Of a stretch of DNA of 64,000 nt, positions 1 through 10,337 are shown piece after piece (the stretch's first letter is position 1; every line of letters starts with the position of its first letter). The stretch covers positions 744,001 to 808,000 of the forward strand of contig JBAOKB010000077.1 in assembly GCA_037044905.1 (NCBI GenBank), in the 5' to 3' direction. Source of the DNA: Hortaea werneckii. Lineage: Eukaryota; Ascomycota; Dothideomycetes; Mycosphaerellales; Teratosphaeriaceae. The notes beneath the pieces were generated by a model. The model ran no database searches. It was given only the letters and a program-made list of their open reading frames with translations, and was not told the origin of the DNA. The position numbers were made by a program, and so were the translations under genes.

Positions 1-1
1 G

Positions 2-2020
2 TTTCTTAGGCAGCTGGGGATCGAAAACACAGCCAACCCGGAAGTAGAACAATCGACAGATCAAGAAAGCGGTGCAGCCTCCAACAGTGAGCAAAGCAGC
101 TCGGCTCGGGCAACGTCAACGTTGCCTGCCGAGCAATCACAGGCAGGGTCCTCATCACAGCACAAAAGTCAGCTACAGCACCAGTCAGTCTTGGACAAAG
201 TGGGCATTGTTTCCTCCAGGGATAGTTCAATAAATGAGGTACTCGGTGATGAATTTCCCGCATCCCCTCCAAACAGGAAGCGCAAGAACAGGCATGAACC
301 CGAAGGTGTGGAAGGAATGCCACCGATCAAGAGCCCACGTCTTGCCTCCGAAATTAGCAATGAACAAACAGCCACTTCCTCGATCAGAAAGCGCAAGCTT
401 GACCAGGTCGAACTAGACTTAGAAGAGGAAGAAGAGCGAATGGCATCCAAAAGCCCACGTCTCAATGTTGGGGGACGTGAGCAGCCCATCGAAATACAGG
501 CGGCGGGAACAGGGGACGCCAGGAGGTCCTCCCAGCCAAGCGCACGATCTCGCACAGTTCAGAACGGTTCGAGCACAGGACTTTCCTCGCAAAGCATGAT
601 GCCGAGAGTACCAGACGCCCCGATGGCCATGGCAGCCCCGTCGAAGCGGCAAGCAGTCGCGACAAATCTGGAGACTAGTCACGAGGTTCAGGATCCTGCG
701 ATATCGACTGAGACTCCAAAGGCCAATCTGCCGAGTCCCATGGATACTTCAAGCGTTCGTCAGCAGAAAGATGCGAATTCCGTTTCCAGAACAGCATCAT
801 CTACGAATGGCGTCAACCGGCAGCTCGATCGTGACACTTCTTCCGGCAAGGGCAAGGCTGCTATTGTAGCAGGTCCCTCCTCGCGCGAGTACACTAGAAG
901 ACCTGGGGGGATCCTTGAGGCCAGTGATGATGCTCGCTTGACTGCGATTAACCCTCGCCCCCCCACCATGAAAGACCTGCAGGCTGCTCGCGTACAGGCG
1001 CCGCTCAGAAACGTTCGGGAACGTCACGCAGAAGCTATTGGACAGACGCTGCATGACCATCTCTACCCGCCTGAGGCCGAGCCGGCAGGGCCACTCGCAA
1101 AGAACATCCAGCTCGTCCTACTGCGACAGGGTAACATGATGATCCAGGAGTGCATGAAAGAGCTTGCTCATATGATCGCCGGGGTGGTGAGCTCATTTGC
1201 CAGAGAAAACGACCTGGATTACAGCGCTACGTCTGCTTTCGTGCAACAGCCAAGTCAGGAGCTTGAAGAGCTGTATAGCGAGGTTTTCGGATCAAAAGAT
1301 TGGAGCGCTGCGTGGCTCGAGCGTCTCAATCGGCAGCAGCCGTGCATATACCGGATGCCTATAGTGCTGGATGCTATGATTGGAGCCACAATCCATCGTG
1401 AAATATTTCAGAAAGAAATGCCGTGGGATGTGGAGCAGAACCTTCGTTCAAAGATGGGTTATGCAGTGAAATTTCTCGAAGAAGCCATGGGTGACCGAGG
1501 CCATAGTTTCAAGAATGTTGTCAAGCACGCTCACTTCAAGATGTGCGACAACAAAGAATTCCAGGACGAGATCATCGAACCGTATGCTCGGAAGATTGCC
1601 GATAGCCTTGCGATGACACTTGTGCCGCACCTGATAGCCCAGAAGAAACATCAGTATCCCAACGCTGACGCTCATTTCTTCAAAGCGCCTTGCTCCAGCG
1701 ACGAGTGGGTGAAGAAGTTGCGAAAGGTCTTCAAATTCGCCATAATACTACACGGCAAGATCAATGGTGCAAACGATGCGACCTACGAGTACGTGTGGTT
1801 CAAACCTGGCTCGATATGGGACGGTAAACAACGGAGCGTCGACGTTCCCGATGATTTCCCCAGAAAACCATACGAGGTGGTACTCACATGGTTGCCAGCA
1901 ATCAGGGTGGAATACTTGCCAGGGGCCTATCATACGGAAGCCGAATTTGCCGCGCCGGCTATGTGTTGGCTTGACGTCGATGGCGAACGCGCAGGCGTCA
2001 CTGGAAAACCGACAAACTAA
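2..2020 (+). CDS. Hypothetical protein, 5' end outside the window
   Basis: The frame is open from base 2 with no ATG that must be the start, so the gene begins upstream; 672 residues are visible before the TAA at 2018-2020. The first half (to about residue 310) is low-complexity, rich in Ser, Gln, Lys and Arg, and looks disordered. It contains two related basic motifs of the form RKRK followed about 15-20 residues later by KSPRL, at roughly 257-350 and 388-470 in nucleotides, which resemble nuclear localisation signals. The second half is ordered-looking, with many aromatic residues, and holds a stretch of predicted helices followed by a Trp/Pro-rich C-terminus. I do not recognise a known domain. 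A nuclear location is an inference from the basic motifs only. Codon use and frame openness support a real gene. Confidence 0.8.
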   Translation, partial: FLRQLGIENTANPEVEQSTDQESGAASNSEQSSSARATSTLPAEQSQAGSSSQHKSQLQHQSVLDKVGIVSSRDSSINEVLGDEFPASPPNRKRKNRHEPEGVEGMPPIKSPRLASEISNEQTATSSIRKRKLDQVELDLEEEEERMASKSPRLNVGGREQPIEIQAAGTGDARRSSQPSARSRTVQNGSSTGLSSQSMMPRVPDAPMAMAAPSKRQAVATNLETSHEVQDPAISTETPKANLPSPMDTSSVRQQKDANSVSRTASSTNGVNRQLDRDTSSGKGKAAIVAGPSSREYTRRPGGILEASDDARLTAINPRPPTMKDLQAARVQAPLRNVRERHAEAIGQTLHDHLYPPEAEPAGPLAKNIQLVLLRQGNMMIQECMKELAHMIAGVVSSFARENDLDYSATSAFVQQPSQELEELYSEVFGSKDWSAAWLERLNRQQPCIYRMPIVLDAMIGATIHREIFQKEMPWDVEQNLRSKMGYAVKFLEEAMGDRGHSFKNVVKHAHFKMCDNKEFQDEIIEPYARKIADSLAMTLVPHLIAQKKHQYPNADAHFFKAPCSSDEWVKKLRKVFKFAIILHGKINGANDATYEYVWFKPGSIWDGKQRSVDVPDDFPRKPYEVVLTWLPAIRVEYLPGAYHTEAEFAAPAMCWLDVDGERAGVTGKPTN

Positions 2021-2682
2021 CAGCAACGAGATTAGCGTTTGCAGCGAGCGTACAGTCAAACCGGAGGTGCGCGCTGGCACGCAGTAGGATCAAGCAGGTG
2101 CAGAGATAGACTTGTTCCAAAGAAGAGGACAACACGAAGAGCGTGTCTCAGAACCTGTGTGAGCCGTTTACAACTGGCTGGAACGGTCTGCAGCCGCTCA
2201 TTATGTGGATGTCCCAGTGCTACCAAGTTTCGGTGTCATTCGGGAAGAGCAGTCTTGAATCCGCGCTCGCTGCCTTACCGATGCTGGATAGTTGCTAGAT
2301 GTTGTTTTGGCTACCTTGCGACGCCGAGAACCGGTGCGAGATGCAACCCCTGGGCCAGATGCAATCGCCGATAATAGAGTTCAATATCACCAAACATCTT
2401 GCATACTGGAATGATTGAGCATGCGGCAAGGATACGATTCGGAACCAAAAGCGGAGGAGAGCAGGGGATGAGGTGAAGTTCAATGACTTCAGCCTGTTGT
2501 ATCAAGGAGCACAGACCACTTCGGCGGCCATCCTCCGACCTCTTTCGGAACCCTTTACCGCGAACGACACGACATCCTATTGCCGGCGCAAAGGAAGATA
2601 TTAGTGCAAAGGCACGATGTAAGCACGAGGTAGGAGATGGAGCAAGTTCTCTCCTTTCGATTCATTCAATTCAAAGCTCAAA
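2021..2682. other. Intergenic region
   Basis: This is the gap between the truncated hypothetical gene and the cytochrome b2-type gene. Only short incidental reading frames are present. It should hold the 3' end of the first gene and the promoter of the second; I see no repeat or RNA gene. Confidence 0.6.
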
Positions 2683-4227
2683 ATGGCGGGTGAAGCGCTT
2701 CTCTCTGTGGAGGAGATCAAAAAACACAACTCACCAGACGACTGCTGGATTGTCGTCGACGGCAAGGTCTGGGATATCACGGACTTTGCGCCTGAGCACC
2801 CAGGAGGTGGCGAGAGTAAGTAGTATCTCAATGGTAACGAGTCAATGCTCGGTAGCTAATGTGGCACAGTCATTTGGAAGCATGCCGGTTACGATGCAAC
2901 GACCACTTATTCAACCTACCACTCTCCTTCCCTCCTACCGAACAACCTCGACCCTTCGAAGCTGAAGGGACAGGTGGACACGAGAACCATCACGCCTGAT
3001 TGGGCAAAGCCACCACCATCGACCACTACAGAGCTGAAGCTCCACGAGAAACCACCGCTCGACACCGTCATCTGCGCACAGGACTTTGAAGAGATCGCTC
3101 AACGCACCGCAAGCAAGAAGACGTGGGCATTCTACTCCTCAGCCTCCACCGACTGCGTCACGCGGGATGCCAACCGGAGCTTCTTCAGCAGAATATGGTT
3201 CCGGCCGCGGCTACTACGAGCCGTAGGCAACATCTCCACCAAGTCGACCATCCTCGGTCACGCCACTGGCCTGCCCATCTTCGTCTCTCCCGCAGCCATG
3301 GCCAAGATGATGCACCCCTCCGGCGAGAAGGGCATAGCACGCGGCTGCTTAGACGAACGAGTCCCGCAGTGCGTAAGCAACAACGCCTCCTTCCCCATCG
3401 GCGAGATCGTCCCATCGGTGCCCCAAGAGAAAAACCACCCCTTCTTCTTCCAGCTCTACGTCAACAAAGACCGCGAGCAGTCGACTAAGCTGTTGCAGCA
3501 TGTGCGCAGTCTAGGTGTCGACTCGGTCTTTGTGACGGTGGACGGGCCAGTACAGGGGAAGCGGGAAGCCGACGAGCGTGTGAAAGCGGATGAATCTCTC
3601 AGCACGCCCATGTCCGGACAGAAAGCCAAGAACGATCGCCGCGGAGGCGGCATCGGCCGCATCATGGGCAACTACATCGATCCGAATTTCACCTGGGCGG
3701 ACTTCGCGTGGCTGCGCGAACATTGGAAGGGGAAGATTGTCGTTAAGGGTGTGCAGTGCTGGCAGGATGCGAAGAAGTGCGCGGACATGGGTATGGATGG
3801 CGTCCTGCTTTCCAACCATGGCGGACGCAATCTGGACTCGTCGCCGCCGGTCATTATGACGTTGTTGGAGTGCCAGATGAACTGTCCGGAGATTTTCGGA
3901 CAGTTGGAGGTCCTTATCGACGGTGGCATAAGACGGGGTGCTGACGTCCTTAAGTGTTTGTGTCTTGGGGCTACGGCGGTAGGGTTCGGTCGGCCTTTCT
4001 TATACGCTTTGAACTATGGGGAAGAAGGCGTGCAGCATTTCATTGATATTATCAAGCAGGAATTGGAGATTGCGATGGCGCTGGTTGGTATTACGGATCT
4101 GAGTCAGTGTGATCCAATGTATGTCAATACGTCGGAGTTGGACGTGATGGTAGCGAAGGCTTGGGGTCATCCTTATGCAAGGGGGAAAAGGTTGGGCAGT
4201 CAGGAAAGGAGGATGGCGAAATTGTAG
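2683..4227 (+). CDS. Cytochrome b2-type FMN-dependent 2-hydroxy-acid (L-lactate) dehydrogenase
   Basis: The gene has two exons, 2683-2815 and 2870-4227, with a 54-nt intron, giving 496 residues. Residues 1 to about 80 form a cytochrome b5-like haem domain: HPGG with H39 is the first haem ligand and H62 the likely second. From about residue 105 there is an FMN-dependent alpha-hydroxy-acid dehydrogenase barrel. The catalytic base is in SNHGGR (H361), followed by the flavin phosphate-binding DGGIRRG and GFGRPF motifs. Such flavocytochromes oxidise L-lactate or related 2-hydroxy acids and pass electrons to cytochrome c. The ATG at 2683 begins directly at the haem domain, so there is no room for the long mitochondrial presequence seen in yeast Cyb2 (591 residues). 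It may be cytosolic or use an undetected upstream exon. Substrate cannot be fixed from sequence. Confidence 0.92.
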
Positions 4228-4642
4228 ATGCACTCCTCTGTCTACTTATGCAGACTGCTCGTCGCTTTCAACTCTGAGCTGAGCGCATATAGTTTACCTT
4301 ATGAATGATGCAAACGGAAGTTGAGGTCACACCATTACAGGTCGTTTTACCGTCTCCTTTCATTGTTGTTAAATGCGCAGGATAGGTGAAGTCAGGCGCA
4401 AAGAGCTACTACTAGCACTATTACTACTTATGGAACACAGTGAAGGAGGTCGGGGGGCGGCAAAAGGGGAAGAGTATGACATGGCTGAACAAGGAAAGTG
4501 CCATCCACCTCCTTGGGGTAGAGGAGGCAACCTTCTTAAAAAAAAGAAAAAAAAAAGAACAAAAGGACGAGAAAGGGGAAAAAGGGGAAAAGGAAGAACA
4601 ACGGGGGCTGAACAACCTTTGGGGGTATAGAAATGAACAATC
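4228..4642. other. Intergenic region, purine-rich
   Basis: This region lies between the convergent 3' ends of the cytochrome b2-type gene and the aldo-keto reductase. Bases 4430-4600 on the + strand are strongly A/G-rich with A-runs near 4540-4555. No gene is supported. Confidence 0.55.
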
Positions 4643-5840
4643 TTAATCCGCATCCAACGGATCCCAATCTATTAGGAAGGAACAAGAGTCAGCAAACCAG
4701 GCTCCAACAACAACAACCGGACTCACTCCCCTCTTTCATAACCACCACCACCACCACTGCCATACCCAAAATGAGAAGAATTAAGGTGAAAGATTAAGGA
4801 GGGCCAGGAAAAGAAAGTTAAAAAGGAAATTAAAAAAAGGAAAAGAAAGAAGAGAAAGAAAGGAAAAAGACATACCAGTAACAAGCCCCTCATCCAACCC
4901 CCCCAACTCCCTCATATCCTCCTCCCCAATCTCTATCCCCGCCACATCCGCATTCTCCTCTATCCTCTCCCTGCGCACACTCTTAGGCAACGGCACGAAC
5001 CCCATCTGACACGACCAGCGCACCAGTAGCTGCGCAGGCGTGCAGCCGTATTTCTTTGAGAGGGCGACGATGGTCGGGTGGGTCATGCGCAGGGCCCGGG
5101 CGAGGGGCGCGTAGGCTTCGAGGAGGATGGAGTGGGAGGTGCAGAGCGCGGTGAGGGAGGGGTGTGGGTTGAAGGGGTGGAGTTCGATTTGGTTGACGGC
5201 GGGTTTGATGCGTGGGGTGGAGGTCAGGAGTTCGGTGATCTAGATGCGGAGGGGGTCAGATTGGGGGGGGAGGGTGGTGGTGGTGGTGTGGTGGGGATGG
5301 GTGGTGGGACATATGAGGGAGGGAGGGAATGGAGGGAAGGAAGGGAAGGAAGGAAGGGGAAAGAGGAGGGGTACGGACGTGTTTCTCGCCAAAGTTGCTG
5401 ACGCCGCCGCTGCGGACCTCGCCGTCTTGGATCGCGTCTTCGACGGCTCGCCAGCTTTCCAGGCGGGCTTGCTTGCCGCCGTAGGGGCTATGTAGGAGGA
5501 AGAGGTCGATGTATCCTAGGCCGCACTCCTTGACGCTCTTCTTGATGCTGGCTCTCGCACGGTCATACGTGCCATTGCTGGCGAGTTTAGTGGTGTAGTG
5601 GATATCTTCGCGTTTGAGCTCCGGGTGGGTGTTTAGGTAGTCGAGGATGGCGTGGCCGACTTCTCGCTCGTTGTGGTACATCTGGGCGGAGTCTATGGCG
5701 CGGTAGCCAGCGTCGAGGGCGTATTTGACGGCTCGTGATGCTTCGGAGCCGGACATGAGGTAGACGCCGAGTTGGATCTGGGGCATGGTGAGGCCATTGT
5801 TGAGGGTGACGCGGGTGGCTAGGGAGAAAGCGCCTGCCAT
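4643..5840 (-). CDS. Aldo-keto reductase family protein
   Basis: Three exons on the minus strand, 5840-5379, 5239-4876 and 4668-4643, give 283 residues, typical for the single-domain TIM-barrel family. The catalytic tetrad is visible: D50, Y55 (in YHNE), K85 and H117 (in LLHSP). The next segment reads GGVSNFGEKH, the usual loop before the barrel's second half, and the protein ends with the common fungal tail VTDWDP plus DAD. The last exon is only 26 nt, but it supplies exactly this tail and a TAA. The first intron donor is GTCCGT, a weak match; it is chosen because it restores the family sequence (GEKH then ITELL). Both introns are packed with polypurine sequence. The enzyme should reduce aldehydes or ketones with NADPH in the cytosol; the substrate is unknown. 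Confidence 0.88.
5240..5378. repeat. GGT/GGGA-rich simple sequence inside an aldo-keto reductase intron
   Basis: On the + strand 5270-5365 is almost entirely G, T and A, with a GGT run near 5276-5292 and GGGA/GGAA units near 5317-5365. It forms most of the first intron of the minus-strand aldo-keto reductase, where it reads as a pyrimidine-rich tract. Confidence 0.75.
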
Positions 5841-6904
5841 TTTGGAGGCGTGGTAGCAGTGATAGTGGGAGAGCTTGGAATGAGATGTATGAGAGGCGTC
5901 AAGGATGGGGTTCTACCTCAATGCAGCAGCTAGCAGAGGTCGTGCATCCTACTGTGGACTACTGTGGGCAATATTAACAAAGCATGACGTATCTCTATAC
6001 CGACCTCTGTGTGGGAAATGTGCTATGCTACCTCCTACAGAATCATCTTTCCAACAGTCAGCACTATGCTTAAACGCGATGGATGCATGGGATTGATGAG
6101 TCGGACACCGGCTTGTAGCGGTGGTGGGTGACGCAGCATTGGCTTCTCAGTCATCCTGATGCATTCACTTGACCCGTCTGCCCGAACAGGAAGTTGGATG
6201 TCAAAAGCCATCTTCTCCTACGACCGTCTGCCAGTGCGCATTTATTTGGTGATTATTGGTGTCTCCCGTCGACTACTGAAATGCCCACTTTCACATGGAA
6301 GACTGTCCCGCAACCTTTAACCCGTCCGAGCAATACTATGTACCCTACCTAGGTACTTGCAGAGCAGCAGGACAATTGGATCGCAAGTCTCTGACGCAGA
6401 CTCCAAGCGACACTTCAGTAGTAACCTCGGCAAGTCGCTCCGCGTGCTTGTCTGCGAGATGTGATTGGTCAATACCTTTTAGGTAGTCATAAAGATGCTC
6501 AATAAAGCGCGGCCGAGTCCGGGGCGGGCATTTGATTAGTGAATCGCCGAGCGGATGATTGCAAATCCACTGCGCCCGCCCGCCCGCCCACCATCCCCAC
6601 CCATCTCACTGCCTGCCTTCCTACCCATCCCGCATCGCGCAGTCCACTGACCCCCTCCCCTCCCCACCACTTCTACTCTCATACCGCATCCACGACACGA
6701 ACGAGTCGAGAACGATACAGACGCGAAACCGTTTCGAACCACGAGCATTGTTCACGGACCTGGTGGCGAATTCGTAGTCGCGGCGTTACCGGCCGCTATT
6801 ACACAACCCCGAGTCGGACAAAGGGATCCCCTCCGTCAAAGACACAATCCGCCCATATTAGCACGCCACTGCCGTCTCCGCAGGCGCACAACCCCATTCC
6901 GATC
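5841..6904. other. Intergenic region, divergent promoter of the reductase and the bZIP gene
   Basis: About 1.06 kb separates two divergent genes. The part nearest the bZIP start (6560-6900) is C-rich and could be a long 5' leader. Short open frames are present, including one that runs into the bZIP frame from 6539, but the family start is at 6905. No RNA gene or repeat was seen. Confidence 0.5.
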
Positions 6905-7805
6905 ATGTCTGGTTTCACTGGCGGTAGAAGGGCACCCAATGTGTCGCAGTACCTGGCCGATCTGAACACCATCCCCGGCCCACAGGATCTGTCCGGCCAG
7001 CAAAATGACTTTGGCGGCTTGGGAGATGATCTGGATTTCTTGACCAACACCGAGTTCTTCGACTTTGACAACTTCAACAATGTCGACTTCTCCCAGCCCG
7101 CACCGGCAGACCTGTCGCAGCCGCAGCAGCCTGTTGTCGCACCACAGCAACAACAGCAGCAACAGCAGAAGCCGCAGAGCAATGGCGCTGGTATGAATGG
7201 TGAGCAACCTTATCTCCAACTGGTGTAGCTACAGAGACGGACTAACACATATACAAGGTGCGCAATACCAATTCGGCGAGTTCCAGACCTACCAAATCCC
7301 CCCCAACAACGGCCTATCCCAGCCCCAACCCAATGGCCTACAGGGCCCCTTCCCCCAACAAGCGCCGGCATTCTCACCGCAGCAGCCCATGACCGGCGAC
7401 AAGCGCAAAGCCTCAGCAGCCGGCATGTCATCGCCCGCGGACTTCGAAGAGAACGCGCGCGTAGCAGCGGAGGAAGACAAGCGCCGCCGCAACACAGCCG
7501 CCTCGGCGCGCTTCCGCGTCAAGAAGAAACAGCGGGAAGCGGAGCTGGAGAAGCGCGCCAAGGAAATGACGGACAAAGTGCAGCAGCTTGAAGGCCGGGT
7601 CCAACAGCTCGAGACGGAGAACAAGTGGCTCAAGGGTCTGATCACCGAGAGGGGTAGTGGTAGTGAATCTACCACAGACAAGGGCTCGGCGGCGGAGGGG
7701 AGGAAAGAGGCCGAGGAGAGAAGTACGGAGCACAAGACTGAAGGCGTTGGTACGGAACCGGCGGCGGGAAGCGAACAGGCGACTGTTGTTGATGTGCAGG
7801 GTTGA
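6905..7805 (+). CDS. metR: bZIP transcription factor, MetR/Cys-3 type (sulfur regulation)
   Basis: Two exons, 6905-7199 and 7258-7805, give 280 residues. The N-terminal part is acidic and aromatic (residues about 20-65, an activation-like region) and then Gln-rich with an eight-Gln run near residue 85. The basic region lies at about 173-192 (KRRRNTAASARFRVKKKQRE), followed by a zipper with heptad-spaced L195, M202, L209, L216 and L223. This basic region is the form I know from Aspergillus MetR, Neurospora CYS-3 and related Zip1 factors, which switch on sulfate assimilation and methionine supply genes in low sulfur. The ATG at 6905 is chosen because the family begins MSGF-like just before the acidic region; a longer in-frame extension upstream lacks an ATG. 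The symbol is given by homology and the sulfur role is inferred. Confidence 0.9.
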
Positions 7806-7837
7806 TTGGGCGCCACATATCCTGGATAGATCGGATG

Positions 7838-7859
7838 TTTTTTTTTTTTTTTTTTTTTT
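7838..7859. repeat. Poly(T) run, 22 nt
   Basis: An uninterrupted run of T lies 33 nt past the stop of the bZIP gene, probably within its 3' untranslated region or terminator zone. Confidence 0.9.
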
Positions 7860-7999
7860 CCTGGGTCAACTTTCTGGGAGGAAGTTCAGGCACCGCATTT
7901 TGGAATTTTCTAAAAGAAAAAACGAGACTTGATATTTTTCGGTAGAGATTACAGACGAAGTATACGAATCCTTGTGCATGTGCAATTTGCCATGCAACC

Positions 8000-8002
<3 letters not shown>

Positions 8003-8040
<38 letters not shown>
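8003..8040. repeat. Poly(C) run, 38 nt
   Basis: An uninterrupted C run lies about 200 nt downstream of the bZIP stop, on the gene's sense strand. Such long C runs are rare; exact length in the assembly may be unreliable. Confidence 0.9.
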
Positions 8041-8232
8041 TTTTGTTCTGATGGGTCTTTCGAGTTCTCTCAGTCCAACAACTTTTGGGTAAGGAATTCT
8101 TTCTTCTGCGTTAGGCTGGTTTCCTCCTGCCCTTGACTTCTTTCTTTTTGGTAGATATTTGCGTGTTCCTGGCCTTCTTGGGACGGGAGGGGGGGGGGAT
8201 GGTCTTTTGTTTGTTTGTTTGTGTTCCCTCCT

Positions 8233-8233
<1 letters not shown>

Positions 8234-8274
<41 letters not shown>
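8234..8274. repeat. Poly(C) run, 41 nt
   Basis: This is a second uninterrupted C run, 193 nt after the first and on the same strand. The flanking sequences of the two runs do not match each other, so the pair is not a simple duplication. Confidence 0.9.
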
Positions 8275-8410
8275 TTCCCTGTCCTTGAGTATCGTCTCCG
8301 GGCCCCGGCGCGGGAAGGAGATGGGGGAGTGGGAAGGACTCGATTTTGGGGAGATAGGGAAGTTTTTGTAAAATAGACAGATTAATAAGTACTACGTTTT
8401 GTTTCTCTCC

Positions 8411-8778
8411 CTAAAACTAAGAGCAAGTCCTTGTACGGAGTGCCGATATAGCCGCATATAAAACAATAAATTCTATCGGGGATAGGACGGAGGGTACTAA
8501 TATTTTATAGCTACTCGATAGAAAATAAGGAAACGGAGTCGACTTTACAAGATAATAGGCCCTTTAAATCATTCGAGAAACTTGTAATAAATTTAAATTT
8601 AAGTTCTTATCTGTTTATCTAGCTAAAACCAAGAGTACCTAGGTAAGTCTTAGTACGAGAAGCCTATAAAGCAGCTTGTAAAACAACGGAATAAAAACTA
8701 TGGGGAGGAATAGAGGGAAGTAAAGTCTCAAGCTAGCGGATAGAGAATGAGGGAACGGAGTCGCCTTCAAAAGATGGA
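8411..8778. repeat. Decayed direct tandem repeat, two copies
   Basis: Two diverged copies, about 8411-8558 and 8633-8778, lie about 222 nt apart. Shared anchors in order are CTAAAAC-AAGAG, AAGTC-T-GTACG, TAAAACAA, a GGGA/GGAGG-rich stretch, GATAGA-AAT-AGG, AACGGAGTCG and CAA-AGAT. The surrounding 8340-8800 region is A/T-rich and rich in TA steps compared with neighbouring genes. This fits an old repeat or transposon remnant under mutation, possibly RIP. No coding frame survives. Confidence 0.6.
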
Positions 8779-9127
8779 GACCTCTTATTTGCAGATTCTG
8801 AAAGAAGACGACGAAGGCTCTCTCAAAGCTAGACGATCGCGCTTAAGGAGATGTAGTCGCTGTTATGTGGTTCGGAGCTTTCTGACTTCTTTGAGATGGG
8901 CTTTCTCCTAAGACGAGGAGGAAGCCCAGTAGCATTCTCAGCGCGCTTTGATTGGCTCTCCATCAGAGTGCTAAATCGCGTCACCCTCGCGTTTCGCGAA
9001 CGTCACCTTTTTCCTGCTCTGCCAATCGAACCCAATGAGACATTTCGCTCTCTTGCGGGCTGCCTTCCATCCTCTCAAAGGACGACCAATTCATCCTCTC
9101 CTGCCCCTGCGAACGTTGCAAATCAGA

Positions 9128-10256
9128 ATGGAGTCTTCGGTAGCTGCAGAGCCCGTAACGGTCGGCCTAAATGCTGTCGAGAACGGCCCCGAGAAGACTC
9201 CCCTCCGCTATGCAGATGTCAGTCCATCTGTCGGGCTCATTGACTGACTGTCTACTGACGAATGGCCAGGTAGATCGGCATCAACCTGTCTGACCAGATC
9301 TTCCGCGGCGTGCACCATGGCAAGAAAGCCCACGACGATGACCTCCACAGTGTAATCCAACGAGCCTTAAACGCCGGAGTCCGCAAGATGATGGTTACCG
9401 GCTCCGACTTGGTCGAATCGCAGAACGCTATCCGCCTTGCCGAAGAGTACCCTGGTCTCTGCTATGCGACAGTCGGCGTCCACCCCTGCTCGGCCAAGAC
9501 TTTCGAAGCATATCCAGATGGCCCGGAAGCGTTATTACAAGAGCTGAAGAAGCTAGCCCAACAATCTCGGGACTCAGGAAGAGCAACGGCGTTCGGCGAG
9601 ATAGGTCTAGACTATGACCGTCTTCATTACTGCGATGCTGAGACCCAACGCCTCTACTTCGCCAAGCAACTCGATGTTGCGATGGAGCTGGACATGCCTC
9701 TATTCCTGCACTCCCGCGCCGCAGCGACAGACTTCGAGAACATGCTCCGTGAGCGTCTAGACCGCCTCCCCCGACGCGGCTGCGTCCACTCCTTCACAGG
9801 CACGCTGGAGGAAATGCAAGGCGTCGTGGCACTAGGCTTCGACGTCGGTATCAACGGCTGTTCACTCAAAACCGAAGAGAACTGCGCTGTGGTTAAGGAG
9901 GTGCCGCTTGAGAGGCTGCAGATCGAGACGGATGGCCCGTGGTGCGAAATGCGGCCTTCCCACGCGGGTTCCCAGTATTTGAAGGATGCGCCGCCTTTGC
10001 CGAAAGCAGTGAAAAAGGAGAAGTGGCATCCTGAGGCTATGGTGAAGGGGAGGAATGAGCCATGTGCTATTACCAATGTGGCGTGGGCAGTTGCGGGTAT
10101 TAAGGGGATACCTGTGGAAGAGGTGGCAGAGCAGTAAGTTTAATATCCTTGTTGCAGCCCCTCGTTCTGCGTCGTATATGATTATGCTAACAACGTTTCC
10201 GCAGTGCTTGGAAGAACTCAATACGCATGTTTGGACTGGGCGAAACTGCGCCTTAA
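9128..10256 (+). CDS. TatD-family metal-dependent DNase (TATDN1 type)
   Basis: Three exons, 9128-9217, 9274-10133 and 10205-10256, give 333 residues. Family motifs appear in order: YADIGINLSD at the N-terminus, TVGVHP, GEIGLDYDR, LFLHSR, VHSFTGT and ETDGPWCEMRPSHAG. The C-terminus ends with the family-like NSIRMFGLG. The His-x-His metal pair of bacterial TatD is replaced by NLS near the start, as is usual in the eukaryotic TATDN1 branch. These enzymes are Mg-dependent nucleases with roles in DNA repair and apoptotic DNA cleavage. An upstream in-frame ATG at 9035 would add 31 residues rich in Arg and His with no acidic residue, like a mitochondrial presequence, so two isoforms are possible. 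The 3' exon is only 52 nt but matches the family. Confidence 0.9.
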
Positions 10257-10337
10257 ATTAGAACCTCCGTCTTCCCTTCTGCACTTCAGTGTGTCTGCGT
10301 TGGGCTGACCTGCTACTTTCCTCCTACATTCTTCTTC

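Larger units (their letters stand above)
7806..9127. other. Intergenic region with homopolymers and a decayed repeat
   Basis: This 1.3-kb gap holds the poly(T) and two poly(C) runs and the decayed tandem repeat listed separately. Bases 8880-9030 are the likely promoter and leader of the TatD-type gene. No other gene is supported. Confidence 0.6.

Noticed and set aside
8159..8371. 70-codon frame including the poly(C) run as poly-Pro
   Set aside because: The proline run is only the homopolymer; there is no start context or domain.
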